From: Hymenopus coronatus
Taxonomy: Eukaryota > Arthropoda > Insecta > Mantodea > Hymenopodidae
Assembly: GCA_030762935.1 (NCBI GenBank)
Contig: CM060891.1
Location: forward strand, 2,512,501 to 2,576,500
Reading direction: 5' to 3'
DNA: 64,000 bases
The notes beneath the pieces are model-generated. The model was not told the DNA's origin. It ran no database searches and saw only the letters and a program-made list of their open reading frames with translations. Below are positions 1 to 12,329 of this stretch, one piece after another. Numbering within the stretch: the stretch's first letter is position 1; each line of letters begins with the position of its first letter. The position numbers were made by a program, and so were the translations under genes.

Positions 1-1190
1 ATTTACAATAGAGCGAGCATCTTGCGTTGCAATGCAGGGTACAATAGAACGAGCATCTTGTGTTGCAATGCAGGGTACAATAGAGCGAGCATCTTGCCTT
101 GCAATGCAGGGTACAATAGAACGAGCATCTTGTGTTACAATGCGAGGCTACAATAGAACGAGCACCTTGTGTTGCAATGCGAGCTTACAATAGAGCGAGC
201 ACCTTGTGTTGCAATGCAAGGCTACATAAGAACGAGCATTTTGTGTTGCAATGCGAGCTTACAATAGAGCGAGAATCTTGTGATACAATGCGAGGCTACA
301 TAAGAACGAGCTTTTTGTGTTGCAATGCGAGCTTACAATAGAGCGAGCACCTTGTGTTACAATGCGAGGCTACATAAGAACGAGAATTTTGTGTTGCAAT
401 GCGAGCTTACAATAGAGCGAGAATCTTGTGTTGCAATGCGAGCTTACAATATAGCGAGCATCTTGTGTTGCAATGCGAGGCTACAATAGAACGAGCACCT
501 TGTGTTACAATACAGCGAGCTTACAATAGAGCGAGCAGCTTGTATTGCCATGCGAGCTTGCAATACAGCGAGCATCTTGTGTTACAATGCGAGCTTACAA
601 TACAGCGAGCATGTTGTGTTACAATGCGAGGCTACAATAGGGCGAGCATTTTGTGTTACAATGCGAGCTTACAATACAGCATCTTGTGATACAATGCGAG
701 CTTACAATACAGCGAGCATCTTGTGTTGCAATGCGAGCTTACAATACAGCGAGCATCTTGTGTTACAATGCGAGCTTACAATACAGCGAGCATCTTGTAT
801 TACAATGCGAGCTTACAATAGAGAGAGCATCTTGTGTTGCAATGCGAGCTTACAATAGAGCGAGCATCTTGTGCTGCAATGCGAGCTTACAATACAGCGA
901 GCATCTTGTGTTGCCATGCGAGCTTACAATAGAGCGAAGCATCTTGTGTTGCAATGCGAGGCTACAATAGAACGAGCATCTTGTGTTACCATGCGAGCTT
1001 ACAATACAGTGAGCATCTTGTGTTACAATGCGAGGCTACAATAGAGCGAGCATCTTGTGTTACAATGCGAGCTTACAATACAACGAGCATTTTGTGTTAC
1101 AATGCGAGCTTACAATACAGCGAGCATCTTGTGTTACAGTACTAGCTCACAATACAGCGAGCAGCTTGTATTACAATACGAGTATGAATA
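1..1190. repeat. 37-bp satellite array (left end beyond window)
   Basis: About 32 tandem copies of a 37-bp monomer. The period is read from successive GCGAGCTTAC occurrences at 733 and 770. The monomer contains TTACAATA, GCGAGC and ATCTTGTGTTACAATGC. Copies differ by single substitutions such as CAGCGAGC/GAGCGAGC and TTGC/TTAC. At about 1145-1190 the array passes into the 65-bp array, with which it shares a roughly 32-bp core. The frame slips every unit because 37 is not a multiple of three, so the short open frames here are not genes. The array was already running at base 1. Confidence 0.95.
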
Positions 1191-3536
1191 TGTTGGGAAC
1201 GTCCCTGTTTCCAAGTTACAATAGGTCACCTTGATTTACAATACGAGTATGAATATGTTGGAAACGTCCATGTTTCGTGGTTACTATAGAACACCTTGTA
1301 TTACAATACGAGTATGAATATGTTGGAAACGTCCTTGTTTCCAGGTTACAATAGAACACCTTGTATTACAATACGAGTATGAGTATGTTGTAAACGTCCT
1401 TGTTTCCAGGTTACAATAGAACACCTTGTATTACAATACGAGTATGAATATTTTGGAAACGTCCCTGTTTCCAGGTTACAATAGAACACCTTGTATTAGT
1501 TTCCAGGTTACAATAGAACACCTTGTATTACAATACAAGTATGAATATGTTGGAAACGTCCATGTTTCCAGGTTACAATAGAATACCCTGTATTACAATA
1601 CGAGTATGAATATGTTGGAAACGTCCATGTTTCCAGGTTACAATAGAACACCTTGTGTTACAATACGAGTATGAATATGTTGGAAACGTCCCTGTTTCCA
1701 GGTTACAATAGAGCACCTTGTATTACAATACGAGTATGAATATGTTGGAAACGTCCATGTTTCCAGGTTACAATAGAACACCTTGTGTTACAATACGAGT
1801 ATGAATATGTTGGAAACGTCCATGTTTCCAGGTTACAATAGAACACTTTGTATTACAATACGAGTATGAATATGTTGGAAAGGTCCCTGTTTCCAGGTTA
1901 CAATAGAATACCTTGTATTACAATACGAGTATGAATATGTTGTAAACGTCCCTGTTTCCAGGTTACAATAGAACACCTTGCATTACAATACGAGTATGAA
2001 TATGTTGGAAACGTCCCTGTTTCCAGGTTACAATAGAGCACCTTGTATTACAATTCGAGTATGAATATGTTGGAAACGTCCATGTTTCCAGGTTACAATA
2101 GAACACCTTGTGTTACAATACGAGTATGAATATGTTGGAAACGTCCATGTTTCCAGGTTACAATAGAACATCTGGTATTACAATACGAGTATGAATATGC
2201 TGGAAACGTCCCTGTTTCCAGGTTACAATAGAACACCTTGTATTACAATACGAGTATGAATATGTTGGAAACGTCCATGTTTCCAGGTTACAGTAGAACA
2301 CCTTGTATTACAATACGAGTATGAGTAAGTTGTAAACGTCTATGTTTGCAGGTTGCAATAGAACACCTTGTATTACAATACGAGTATGATTGTTTTAAAC
2401 GTCCATGTTTCCAGGTTAAAATAGAACACCTTGTATTACAATACGAGTATGAGTATGTGGGAAACGTCCATGTTTCCAGGTTACAAAAGAACACCTTGTA
2501 TTACAATACGAGTATGAATATGTTGGAAACGTCCTTGTTTGCAGGTTACAATAGAACACCTTGTATTACAATACGAGTATGAATATGTTGGAAACGTCCA
2601 TGTTTGCAGGTTGCAATAGAACACCTTGTAATACAAATCGAGTATGAATATGTTGGAAACGTCCATGTTTCCAGGTTAACATAGAACACCTTGGATTACA
2701 ATACGAGTATGAGTATGTTTTAAACGTCCATGTTTCCAGGTTACAATAGAACACCTTGTATTACAATACGAGTATGAATATGTTGGAAAGGTCCCTGTTT
2801 CCAGGTTACAATAGAACACCTTGTATTACAATACGAGTATGAGTATGTTTTAAACGTCCATGTTTCCAGGTAACAATAGAACACCTTGTATTACAATACG
2901 AGTATGAATATGTTGGAAACGTCCATGTTTCCAGGTTACAGTAGAACACCTTGTATTACAATACGAGTATGAGTAAGTTGTAAACGTCCATGTTTGCAGG
3001 TTACAATAGAACACCTTGCATTACAATACGAGTATGTTTTAAACGTCCATGTTTCCAGGTTTAAATAGAACACCCTGTATTACAATACGAGTATGAATAT
3101 GTTGGAAACGTCCATGTTTCGTGGTTACTATAGAACACCTTGTATTACAATACGAGTATGAATATGTTGGAAACGTCCTTGTTTCCAGGTTACAATAGAA
3201 CACCTTGTATTACAATACGAGTATGAGTATGTTGTAAACGTCCTTGTTTCCAGGTTACAATAGAACACCTTGTATTACAATACGAGTATGAATATTTTGG
3301 AAACGTCCCTGTTTCCAGGTTACAATAGAACACCTTGTATTAGTTTCCAGGTTACAATAGAACACCTTGTATTACAATACAAGTATGAATATGTTGGAAA
3401 CGTCCATGTTTCCAGGTTACAATAGAACACCTTGTATTACAATACGAGTATGAGTATGTTTTAAACGTCCCTGTTTCCAGGTTACAATAGAACACCTTGT
3501 ATTACAATACGAGTATGAATATGTTGTAAGATGTTG
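1190..3536. repeat. 65-bp satellite array
   Basis: About 36 tandem copies of a 65-bp monomer; GAGTATGAA recurs at 1667 and 1732. Half of the monomer (TTACAATAGAACACC through ACAATACGAG) is homologous to the neighbouring 37-bp monomer. The other half carries TGGAAAC-GTCCAT-GTTTCCA, a 7-bp inverted repeat with a 6-base loop. A block at about 1250-1550 is repeated at about 3094-3400 (offset 1844), including an aberrant unit in which TATTAG is followed directly by TTTCCAGG. The array ends near 3536. No coding role is supported. Confidence 0.95.
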
Positions 3537-4504
3537 TACCGTGTAAGTAACAATGTGAGTATAGCAGAATTGGACTGAAAGTTGGGTGCAAAGGTGACAG
3601 CTTCAACAGATCTTAGGGGAACAGGATTGGCTAGATTAGAACAATTTATTGCACAGCTGGGATTTGAACCATGGATCTTCCGCTCTACCTAACAGAGCAG
3701 AGAGGAAATGCCCTACCTAACTTTATACATGGTGAAGTACACTTCTGAGATGCGTGTTAAACAGCAGGTACATTAGATCAGCGTAATGTGTTTGGTTGGC
3801 ATTTCTCCAATAAGGTGGAATATCTTATACATTATCAACAAAACGATTCTGTATTGTTTGTTAGAAAGAGCGTTGAGAAGCAGACTTAGTTGGTTTATAA
3901 GAAAGTCTTGCTTATGATACAAGACTCGGACTGGGAATACAATACTTGTGTGAAAATCAGTAGAATCTTTTGGATATCTCTGGTATTTTTGGTGTGCACT
4001 TATTTATAAATTCATGTAGTGTCTATTGACATCAAGGCTTGGTCAAAATTGTTATTTTATCCAACTTCAGCTTTGTCAAGAAATTAGACTCAGATTAAGT
4101 TATGACCTTGCCGCAATAATAACTTGTGATTGTATTAAATATTGCATCAACTAGAGATCTCTCCCTTTCCATTGTCCTTTGATTTTTACTCAGAAAGCCT
4201 TCTAAAATAATTGCGTATGGTGTGTAGAATCGCAAGATGGCGACTGGTCACAAAACATGCATTTTCACTCTGTGACTTAAAGTGCTGTTTGTTGGGGAAT
4301 TAATATCGTGACAGCTACTCGATTGCTTCGAAGTGAGTTTCCAAGCTCGTCCTATCGTCTTGCGTTAAACAACAATTAGTTAGGAAGAATGTCAGGGAAT
4401 CGTATGCTAAAAATTCGTTTCAGCTGACCATTGAGGCATTACAGGCGCCGGGAGGCGGGAAGGAGGCCTCTACCAGGGGGAACAGAGTTTCAAGCTACCG
4501 TGCT
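3537..4504. other. Non-tandem stretch between satellites
   Basis: This stretch does not belong to either flanking satellite. It holds the SINE-like piece listed separately at about 3590-3735. The rest is AT-rich, with a short GC-rich segment (about 4440-4490) just before the next array. No open frame with recognisable protein similarity is visible on either strand, and I see no copy of element E. Confidence 0.6.
3590..3735 (-). mobile_element. SINE-like fragment with tRNA-type promoter boxes
   Basis: On the minus strand 3660-3670 reads GGTTCAAATCC, a close match to the RNA polymerase III B box (GGTTCRANTCC). About 20 bases upstream is GTTAGGTAGAGCGG (about 3680-3693), similar to the D-arm/A-box part of a tRNA. 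The spacing is too short for a functional tRNA because the anticodon arm is missing, so a tRNA-derived SINE head is the better call. No poly-A tail or target duplication could be assigned. A degenerate tRNA pseudogene remains possible. Confidence 0.35.
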
Positions 4505-7500
4505 AGAATCTTGTCACTGAATGCACGTGTTGTCTCTCAGTGTATCTGTGTGAAGCACTGCCTCTTGTCACAGAATACACGTGTTGTTTTCTGTCACAGT
4601 ATATCCCTGTATAACACAGACTCTTGTCACAGAATACACGTGTTGTTTTGTGACAGTATATCCCTGTATAACACAGACTCTTGTCACAGAGTACACGTGT
4701 TGTTTTGTGACAGTATATCCCTGTATAACACAGACTTGTTACAGAGTACACGTGTTGTTTTGTGACAGTATATCCCTGTATAACACAGACTTGTCACAGA
4801 ATACACGTGTTGTTTTTTGACAGTGTATCCCTGTATAACACAGACTCTTGTCACAGAATACACGTGTTGTTTTGTGACAGTATATCCCTGTATAACACAG
4901 ACTTGTTACAGAATACACGTGTTGTTTTGTGACAGTATATCTCTGTATAACACAGACTTGTCACAGAGTACACGTGTTGTTTTGTGACAGTATATCTCTG
5001 TATAACACAGACTTGTTACAGAATACACGTGTTGTTTTGTGTCACAGTATATCCCTGTATAACACAGACTTGTCACAGAATACACGTGTTGTTTTGTGTC
5101 ACAGTATATCTCTGTATAACACAGACTTGTTACAGAATACACGTGTTGTTTTGTGTCACAGTATATCTCTGTATAACACAGACTTGTCACAGAATACACG
5201 TGTTGTTTTGTGACAGTATATCCCTGTATAACACAGACTTGTCACAGAGTACACGTGTTGTTTGGGACAGTATATCCCTGTATAACACAGACTTGTCACA
5301 GAATACACGTGTTGTTTTGTGACAGTATATCTCTGTATAACACAGACTTGTCACAGAATACACGTGTTGTTTTGTGACAGTATATCTCTGTATAACACAG
5401 ACTTATCACAGAATACACGTGTTGTTTTGTGACAGTATATCTCTGTATAACACAGACTTGTCACAGAGTACACGTGTTGTTTTGTGACAGTATATCCCTG
5501 TATAACACAGACTTGTCACAGAATACACGTGTTGTTTTGTGACAGTATATCCCTGTATAACACAGACTTGTTACAGAATACACGTGTTGTTTTGTGTCAC
5601 AGTATATCCCTGTATAACACAGACTTGTCACAGAATACACGTGTTGTTTTGTGTCACAGTATATCTCTGTATAACACAGACTTGTTACAGAATACACGTG
5701 TTGCTTTGTGTCACAGTATATCCCTGTATAACACAGACTTGTCACAGAATACACTTGTTGTTTTGTGTCACAGTATATCTCTGTATAACACAGACTTGTT
5801 ACAGAATACACGTGTTGTTTTGTGTCACAGTATATCCCTGTATAGCACAGACTTGTTACAGAATACACGTGTTGTTTTGTGACAGTATATCCCTGTATAA
5901 CACAGACCCTTGTCACAGAATACACGTGTTGTTTTGTGACAGTATATCTCTGTATAACACAGACTCTTGTCACAGAATACACGTGTTGTTTTGTGACAGT
6001 ATATCCCTGTATAACACAGACTTGTTACAGAGTACACGTGTTGTTTTTTGACAGTGTATCCCTGTATAACACAGACTTGTCACAGAATACACGTGTTGTT
6101 TTGTGACACAGTATATCCCTGTATAACACAGACTTGTCACAGAATACACGTGTTGTTTTGTGACAGTATATCCCTGTATAACACAGATTTGTTACAGAAT
6201 ACACGTGTTGTTTTGTGTCACAGTATATCTCTGTATAACACAGACTTGTCACAGAGTACACGTGTTGTTTTGTGACAGTATATCCCTGTATAACACAGAC
6301 TCTTGTCACAGAATACACGTGTTGTTTTGTGACAGTATATCCCTGTATAACACAGACTTGTTACAGAATACACGTGTTGTTTTGTGACAGTATATCTCTG
6401 TATAACACAGACTTGTTACAGAGTACACGTGTTGTTTTGTGACAGTATATATCTGTATAACACAGACTTGTCACAGAGTACACGTGTTGTTTTGTGACAG
6501 TATATCGCTGTATGACACAGACTTGTCACAGAATACACGTGTTGTTTTGTGACAGTATATCCCTGTATAACACAGACTTGTTACAGAGTACACGTGTTGT
6601 TTTGTGACAGTATATCCCTGTATAACACAGACTCTTGTCACAGACTACACGTGTTGTTTTGTGACAGTATATCCCTGTATAACACAGACTCTTGTCACAG
6701 AATACACGTGTTGTTTTGTGACAGTATATCCCTGTATAACACAGACTCTTGTCACAGAATACACGTGTTGTTTTGTGACAGTATATCCCTGTATAACACA
6801 GACTTGTTACAGAGTACACGTGTTGTTTTGTGACAGTATATCCCTGTATAACACAAACTCTTGTCACAGAATACACGTGTTGTTTTGTGACAGTATATCC
6901 CTGTATAACACAGACTCTTGTCACAGAGTACACGTGTTGTTTTGTGATAGTATATCCCTGTATAACACAGACTTGTTACAGAATACACGTGTTGTTTTGT
7001 GACAGTATATCCCTGTATAACACAGACTTGTTACAGAGTACACGTGTTGTTTTGTGACAGTGTGTCCCTGTATAACACAGACTCTGGTCACAGAATACAC
7101 GTGTTGTTTTGTGACAGTATATCCCTGTATAACACAGACTCTTGTCACAGAATACACGTGTTGTTTTGTGACAGTATATCCCTGTATAACACAGACTTGT
7201 CACAGAATACACGTGTTGTTTTGTGACAGTATATCCCTGTATAACACAGACGTGTTACAGAATACACGTGTTGTTTTGTGACAGTATATCCCTGTATAAC
7301 ACAGACTTGTTACGGAATACACGTGTTGTTTTGTGACAGTATATCCCTGTATAACACAGACTTGTTACAGAATACACGTGTTGTTTTGTGACAGTATATC
7401 CCTGTATAACACAGACTTGTCACAGAATACACGTGTTGTTTTTTGACAGTATATCCCTGTATAACACAGACTCTTGTCACAGAATACGCGTGTTGTTTTG

Positions 7501-10500
7501 TGACAGTATATCCTTGTATAACACAGACTCTTGTCACAGAATACACGTGTTGTTTTGTGACAGTATATCCCTGTATAACACAGACTCTGGTCACAGAATA
7601 CACGTGTTGTTTTGTGACAGTATATCCCTGTATAACACAGACTCTTGTTACAGAATACACGTGTTGTTTTGTGACAGTATATCCCTGTATAACACAGACT
7701 TGTTACGGAATACACGTGTTGTTTTGTGACAGTATATCCCTGTATAACACAGACTTGTTACAGAATACACGTGTTGTTTTGTGACAGTATATCCCTGTAT
7801 AACACAGACTGTCACAGAATACACGTGTTGTTTTTTGACAGTATATCCCTGTATAACACAGACTCTTGTCACAGAATACGCGTGTTGTTTTGTGACAGTA
7901 TATCCCTGTATAACACAGACTCTTGTCACAGAATACACGTGTTGTTTTGTGACAGTATATCCCTGTATAACACAGACTCTGGTCACAGAATACACGTGTT
8001 GTTTTGTGACAGTATATCCCTGTATAACACAGACTCTTGTTACAGAATACACGTGTTGTTTTGTGACAGTATATCTCTGTATAACACAGACTTGTTACAG
8101 AATACACGTGTTGTTTTGTGACAGTATATCCCTGTATAACACAGACTCTTGTCACAGAGTACACGTGTTGTTTTGTGATAGTATATCCCTGTATAACACA
8201 GACTTGTTACAGAATACACGTGTTGTTTTGTGACAGTATATCCCTGTATAACACAGACTTGTTACAGAGTACACGTGTTGTTTTGTGACAGTGTGTCCCT
8301 GTATAACACAGACTCTGGTCACAGAATACACGTGTTGTTTTGTGACAGTATATCCCTGTATAACACAGACTCTTGTCACAGAATACACGTGTTGTTTTGT
8401 GACAGTATATCCCTGTATAACACAGACTTGTCACAGAATACACGTGTTGTTTTGTGACAGTATATCCCTGTATAACACAGACGTGTTACAGAATACACGT
8501 GTTGTTTTGTGACAGTATATCCCTGTATAACACAGACTTGTTACGGAATACACGTGTTGTTTTGTGACAGTATATCCCTGTATAACACAGACTTGTTACA
8601 GAATACACGTGTTGTTTTGTGACAGTATATCCCTGTATAACACAGACTTGTCACAGAATACACGTGTTGTTTTTTGACAGTATATCCCTGTATAACACAG
8701 ACTCTTGTCACAGAATACGCGTGTTGTTTTGTGACAGTATATCCTTGTATAACACAGACTCTTGTCACAGAATACACGTGTTGTTTTGTGACAGTATATC
8801 CCTGTATAACACAGACTCTGGTCACAGAATACACGTGTTGTTTTGTGACAGTATATCCCTGTATAACACAGACTCTTGTTACAGAATACACGTGTTGTTT
8901 TGTGACAGTATATCCCTGTATAACACAGACTTGTTACGGAATACACGTGTTGTTTTGTGACAGTATATCCCTGTATAACACAGACTTGTTACAGAATACA
9001 CGTGTTGTTTTGTGACAGTATATCCCTGTATAACACAGACTGTCACAGAATACACGTGTTGTTTTTTGACAGTATATCCCTGTATAACACAGACTCTTGT
9101 CACAGAATACGCGTGTTGTTTTGTGACAGTATATCCCTGTATAACACAGACTCTTGTCACAGAATACACGTGTTGTTTTGTGACAGTATATCCCTGTATA
9201 ACACAGACTCTGGTCACAGAATACACGTGTTGTTTTGTGACAGTATATCCCTGTATAACACAGACTTGTCACAGAATACACGTGTTGTTTTGTGACAGTA
9301 TATCCCTGTATAACACAGACTCTTGTTACAGAATACACGTGTTGTTTTGTGACAGTATATCTCTGTATAACACAGACTTGTTACAGAATACACGTGTTGT
9401 TTTGTGACAGTATATCCCTGTATAACACAGACTCTTGTCACAGAGTACACGTGTTGTTTTGTGATAGTATATCCCTGTATAACACAGACTTGTTACAGAA
9501 TACACGTGTTGTTTTGTGACAGTATATCCCTGTATAACACAGACTTGTTACAGAGTACACGTGTTGTTTTGTGACAGTGTGTCCCTGTATAACACAGACT
9601 CTGGTCACAGAATACACGTGTTGTTTTGTGACAGTATATCCCTGTATAACACAGACTCTTGTCACAGAATACACGTGTTGTTTTGTGACAGTATATCCCT
9701 GTATAACACAGACTTGTCACAGAATACACGTGTTGTTTTGTGACAGTATATCCCTGTATAACACAGACGTGTTACAGAATACACGTGTTGTTTTGTGACA
9801 GTATATCCCTGTATAACACAGACTTGTTACGGAATACACGTGTTGTTTTGTGACAGTATATCCCTGTATAACACAGACTTGTTACAGAATACACGTGTTG
9901 TTTTGTGACAGTATATCCCTGTATAACACAGACTTGTCACAGAATACACGTGTTGTTTTTTGACAGTATATCCCTGTATAACACAGACTCTTGTCACAGA
10001 ATACGCGTGTTGTTTTGTGACAGTATATCCTTGTATAACACAGACTCTTGTCACAGAATACACGTGTTGTTTTGTGACAGTATATCCCTGTATAACACAG
10101 ACTCTGGTCACAGAATACACGTGTTGTTTTGTGACAGTATATCCCTGTATAACACAGACTCTTGTTACAGAATACACGTGTTGTTTTGTGACAGTATATC
10201 TCTGTATAACACAGACTTGTTACAGAATACACGTGATGTTTTGTGACAGTATATCTCTGTATAACACAGACTTGTTACAGAATACACGTGTTGTTTTGTG
10301 TCACAGTATATCTCTGTATAACACAGACTCTTGTTACAGAGTACACGTGTTGTTTTGTGACAGTATATCCCTGTATAACACAGACCCTTGTCACAGAATA
10401 CACGTGTTGTTTTGTGACAGTATATCCCTGTATAACACAGACTCTTGTTACAGAATACACGTGTTGTTTTGTGACAGTATATCCCTGTATAACACAGACC

Positions 10501-11225
10501 CTTGTCACAGAATACACGTGTTGTTTTGTGGCAGTATATATCTGTATAACACAGACTTGTTACAGAATACACGTGATGTTTTGTGACAGTATATCTCTGT
10601 ATAACACAGACTTGTTACAGAATACACGTGTTGTTTTGTGACAGTATATCTCTGTATAACACAGACTTGTTACAGAATACACGTGATGTTTTGTGACAGT
10701 ATATCTCTGTATAACACAGACTTGTTAGAGAATACACGTGTTGTTTTGTCACAGTATATCCCTGTATAACACAGACTCTTGTCACAGAATACACGTGTTG
10801 TTTTGTGACAGTATATCCCTGTATAACACAGACTTGTCACAGAGTACACGTGTTGTTTTGTGACAGTGTATCCCTGTATAACACAGACTCTTGTCACAGA
10901 ATACACCTGTTGTTTTCTGTCACAGTATATCCCTGTATAACACAGACTTGTCACAGAGTACACGTGTTGTTTTGTGACAGTGTATCCCTGTATAACACAG
11001 ACTTGTCACAGAATACACCTGTTGTTTTCTGTCACAGTATATCCCTGTATAACACAGACTTGTCTCAGAATACACCTGTTGTTTTCTGTCACAGTATATC
11101 CCTGTATAACACAGACTTGTCACAGAATACACGTGTTGTTTTGTGACAGTATATCCCTGTATAACACAGACTTGTCACAGAATACACGTGTTTTTTGGTG
11201 TCTCAGTGTGTTGTCACAGAAGACG
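4505..11225. repeat. 55/57/58-bp hairpin satellite with CACGTG core
   Basis: Roughly 118 tandem copies of a 55-bp monomer with 57-bp (extra TC or CC after CAGAC) and 58-bp (TGTGTCACAG in place of TGTGACAG) variants. Each unit contains TGTCACA, then CACGTG, then TGTGACA. The outer heptamers are perfect reverse complements, so each unit is a near-palindrome. The commonest substitution turns TGTCACA into TGTTACA. Segments with higher-order periodicity lie at about 6999-10246. Both strands show short overlapping open frames, a consequence of the palindromic text and mixed period. First recognisable units are at about 4505-4570; the last degrades at about 11170-11225. Confidence 0.96.
6999..10246. 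repeat. Higher-order repeat inside the hairpin satellite
   Basis: The same ordered series of variant units appears three times. Equivalent points are 6999, 8230 and 9516, giving periods of 1231 and 1286 bp. Markers include the GTGTGTCCC unit (about 7059, 8290, 9576), the ACGCGTG unit (about 7488, 8719, 10005) and the TACGGAATAC units. The longer second period equals the first plus one 55-bp unit, visible as an extra unit near 9240-9295. The third copy is incomplete. This is the signature of block duplication by unequal exchange. Confidence 0.85.
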
Positions 11226-11607
11226 GCTTGCGGACCGGCAGTCTTATTGCTGCTGTCAGAGTTGTGTGTAAATGAAAGAAACCGACTGGCACGAGAACCG
11301 GTTTTGGGTGAGTTTATGAACCGGTTTTTAACAATTATTAAACAGCGTTTGGATAAATGCCTGGTGTTGTAGTGCGGGTTCGCATCCTGGCTGCGCAGGA
11401 AACGGTTGTTCCGTTTTTTAACCGCACAAATGAAATCACTGCTACTTGCGTAAGTGGCTATTTCTGGAGCGACAAAATATTTTTATTCTCGCCTCGTTTG
11501 TTCCTTGTACTAATCTTCTTATGTGTGTGACGTCATGGAGCAGTGAGTGACGCGGCTCCATTCATGTGCCCTGCCTCAGAAGCCGTGCAAGTAGCAGATC
11601 CAATTGT
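11226..11607. other. Non-tandem stretch with a B-box-like motif
   Basis: The segment joins the end of the hairpin satellite to the first E fragment. At 11378-11388 the plus strand reads GGTTCGCATCC, a good pol III B-box match followed by TGGCTGCGCAGG, but I cannot place a convincing A box. It may be a worn SINE head. Open frames here are extensions of satellite frames or short, without recognisable similarity. Confidence 0.4.
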
Positions 11608-11957
11608 CACTCCCAACTACCCTTTTCAAAATGTGTATGTTGATTTTTCTGGGAATAACCTCTGTGGACATCTTTATTCTGGATACATTTTCCTGAATTT
11701 TGCATAATTGGTAAACAGTAAGAGATAGACAAAACTTACATGTGGTTAAAACACGCAATACGTTTTTATTGCAGAACTGGCCGTTTCGAGATATTGCGTT
11801 ATTGTTTCAGTTTTAAAATACCTTTAACTTTTCTCATACAGGAACTTGTCAACTCCTGGCCACACAAAGACACGGATTTCACCCACATAGCAACCAGCTT
11901 TTAAAACATTTGACTACCACTTTATCCTAGAGTATTCCCTTCTGCTTACAAGAAAGT
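11608..11957 (+). mobile_element. Element E, partial (3' half)
   Basis: This piece matches the E consensus from TTTCTGGGAATA through GAATTTTGCATAA, GTAAGAGATAGACAAAA, the AACTCCTGGCCA segment and the ACATTTGACTA / TTATCCTAGAGTATTCCC segment. It then stops and passes directly into an inverted E copy. There is an internal deletion near its start, where ACTACCCTTTT joins a downstream part of E. Confidence 0.8.
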
Positions 11958-12315
11958 AAAACTCATCCAGAATGAAGCTATTCCCAGAAAATTCAAAAAC
12001 GTTTTATTTCTGTCGTAAATGTCTTTAATATACGTCAATTTAATCAAAAATTTTAGTCATTTTTGAGAAAATTAAAACTGTCCATTTAAAGGGTAGTTTG
12101 GGTGAGAGGGTTTTCTGAAAGCCTTTGTGTCGGATTCTTGAAAGGTGTTGAACTTAATAACTACTTTGATAATTGTCAGACACAAACGCGCGGGCCTTTT
12201 TCTAAAATTACCTTTATTCATGCAGGGTACCTTAAAACGTTTATTTCCACTGAATTTGGGTGGAATGCAATACCTTCTCTACCTATGTACTATGTGGAGA
12301 ATGTAAACATTTATA
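11958..12315 (-). mobile_element. Element E, partial (5' half, inverted)
   Basis: Reading rightward this copy runs from CATCCAGAATGAAG and GCTATTCCCAGAAAATTC through GGGTAGTTTGGG, TTCTTGAAAGGTGTTGAAC and TGGGTGGAATGCAATACC to the terminal region near GTGGAGAATGTAAAC. It abuts the + copy that starts at 12330, terminus to terminus, forming a head-to-head pair. Confidence 0.8.
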
Positions 12316-12329
12316 TAAATTCAGTTTAG

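Noticed and set aside
1..1190. CRISPR-like array of short regular repeats
   Set aside because: Repeats are contiguous with no unique spacers, no cas genes are present, and the context is eukaryotic.
3590..3735. Functional tRNA gene
   Set aside because: The A-box and B-box-like parts are too close together, and no anticodon arm or acceptor pairing can be drawn.
4503..11146. Many overlapping 70-200 codon frames on both strands
   Set aside because: They come from the near-palindromic 55/57-bp monomer read in cycling frames. None begins or ends outside the array in a gene-like way.
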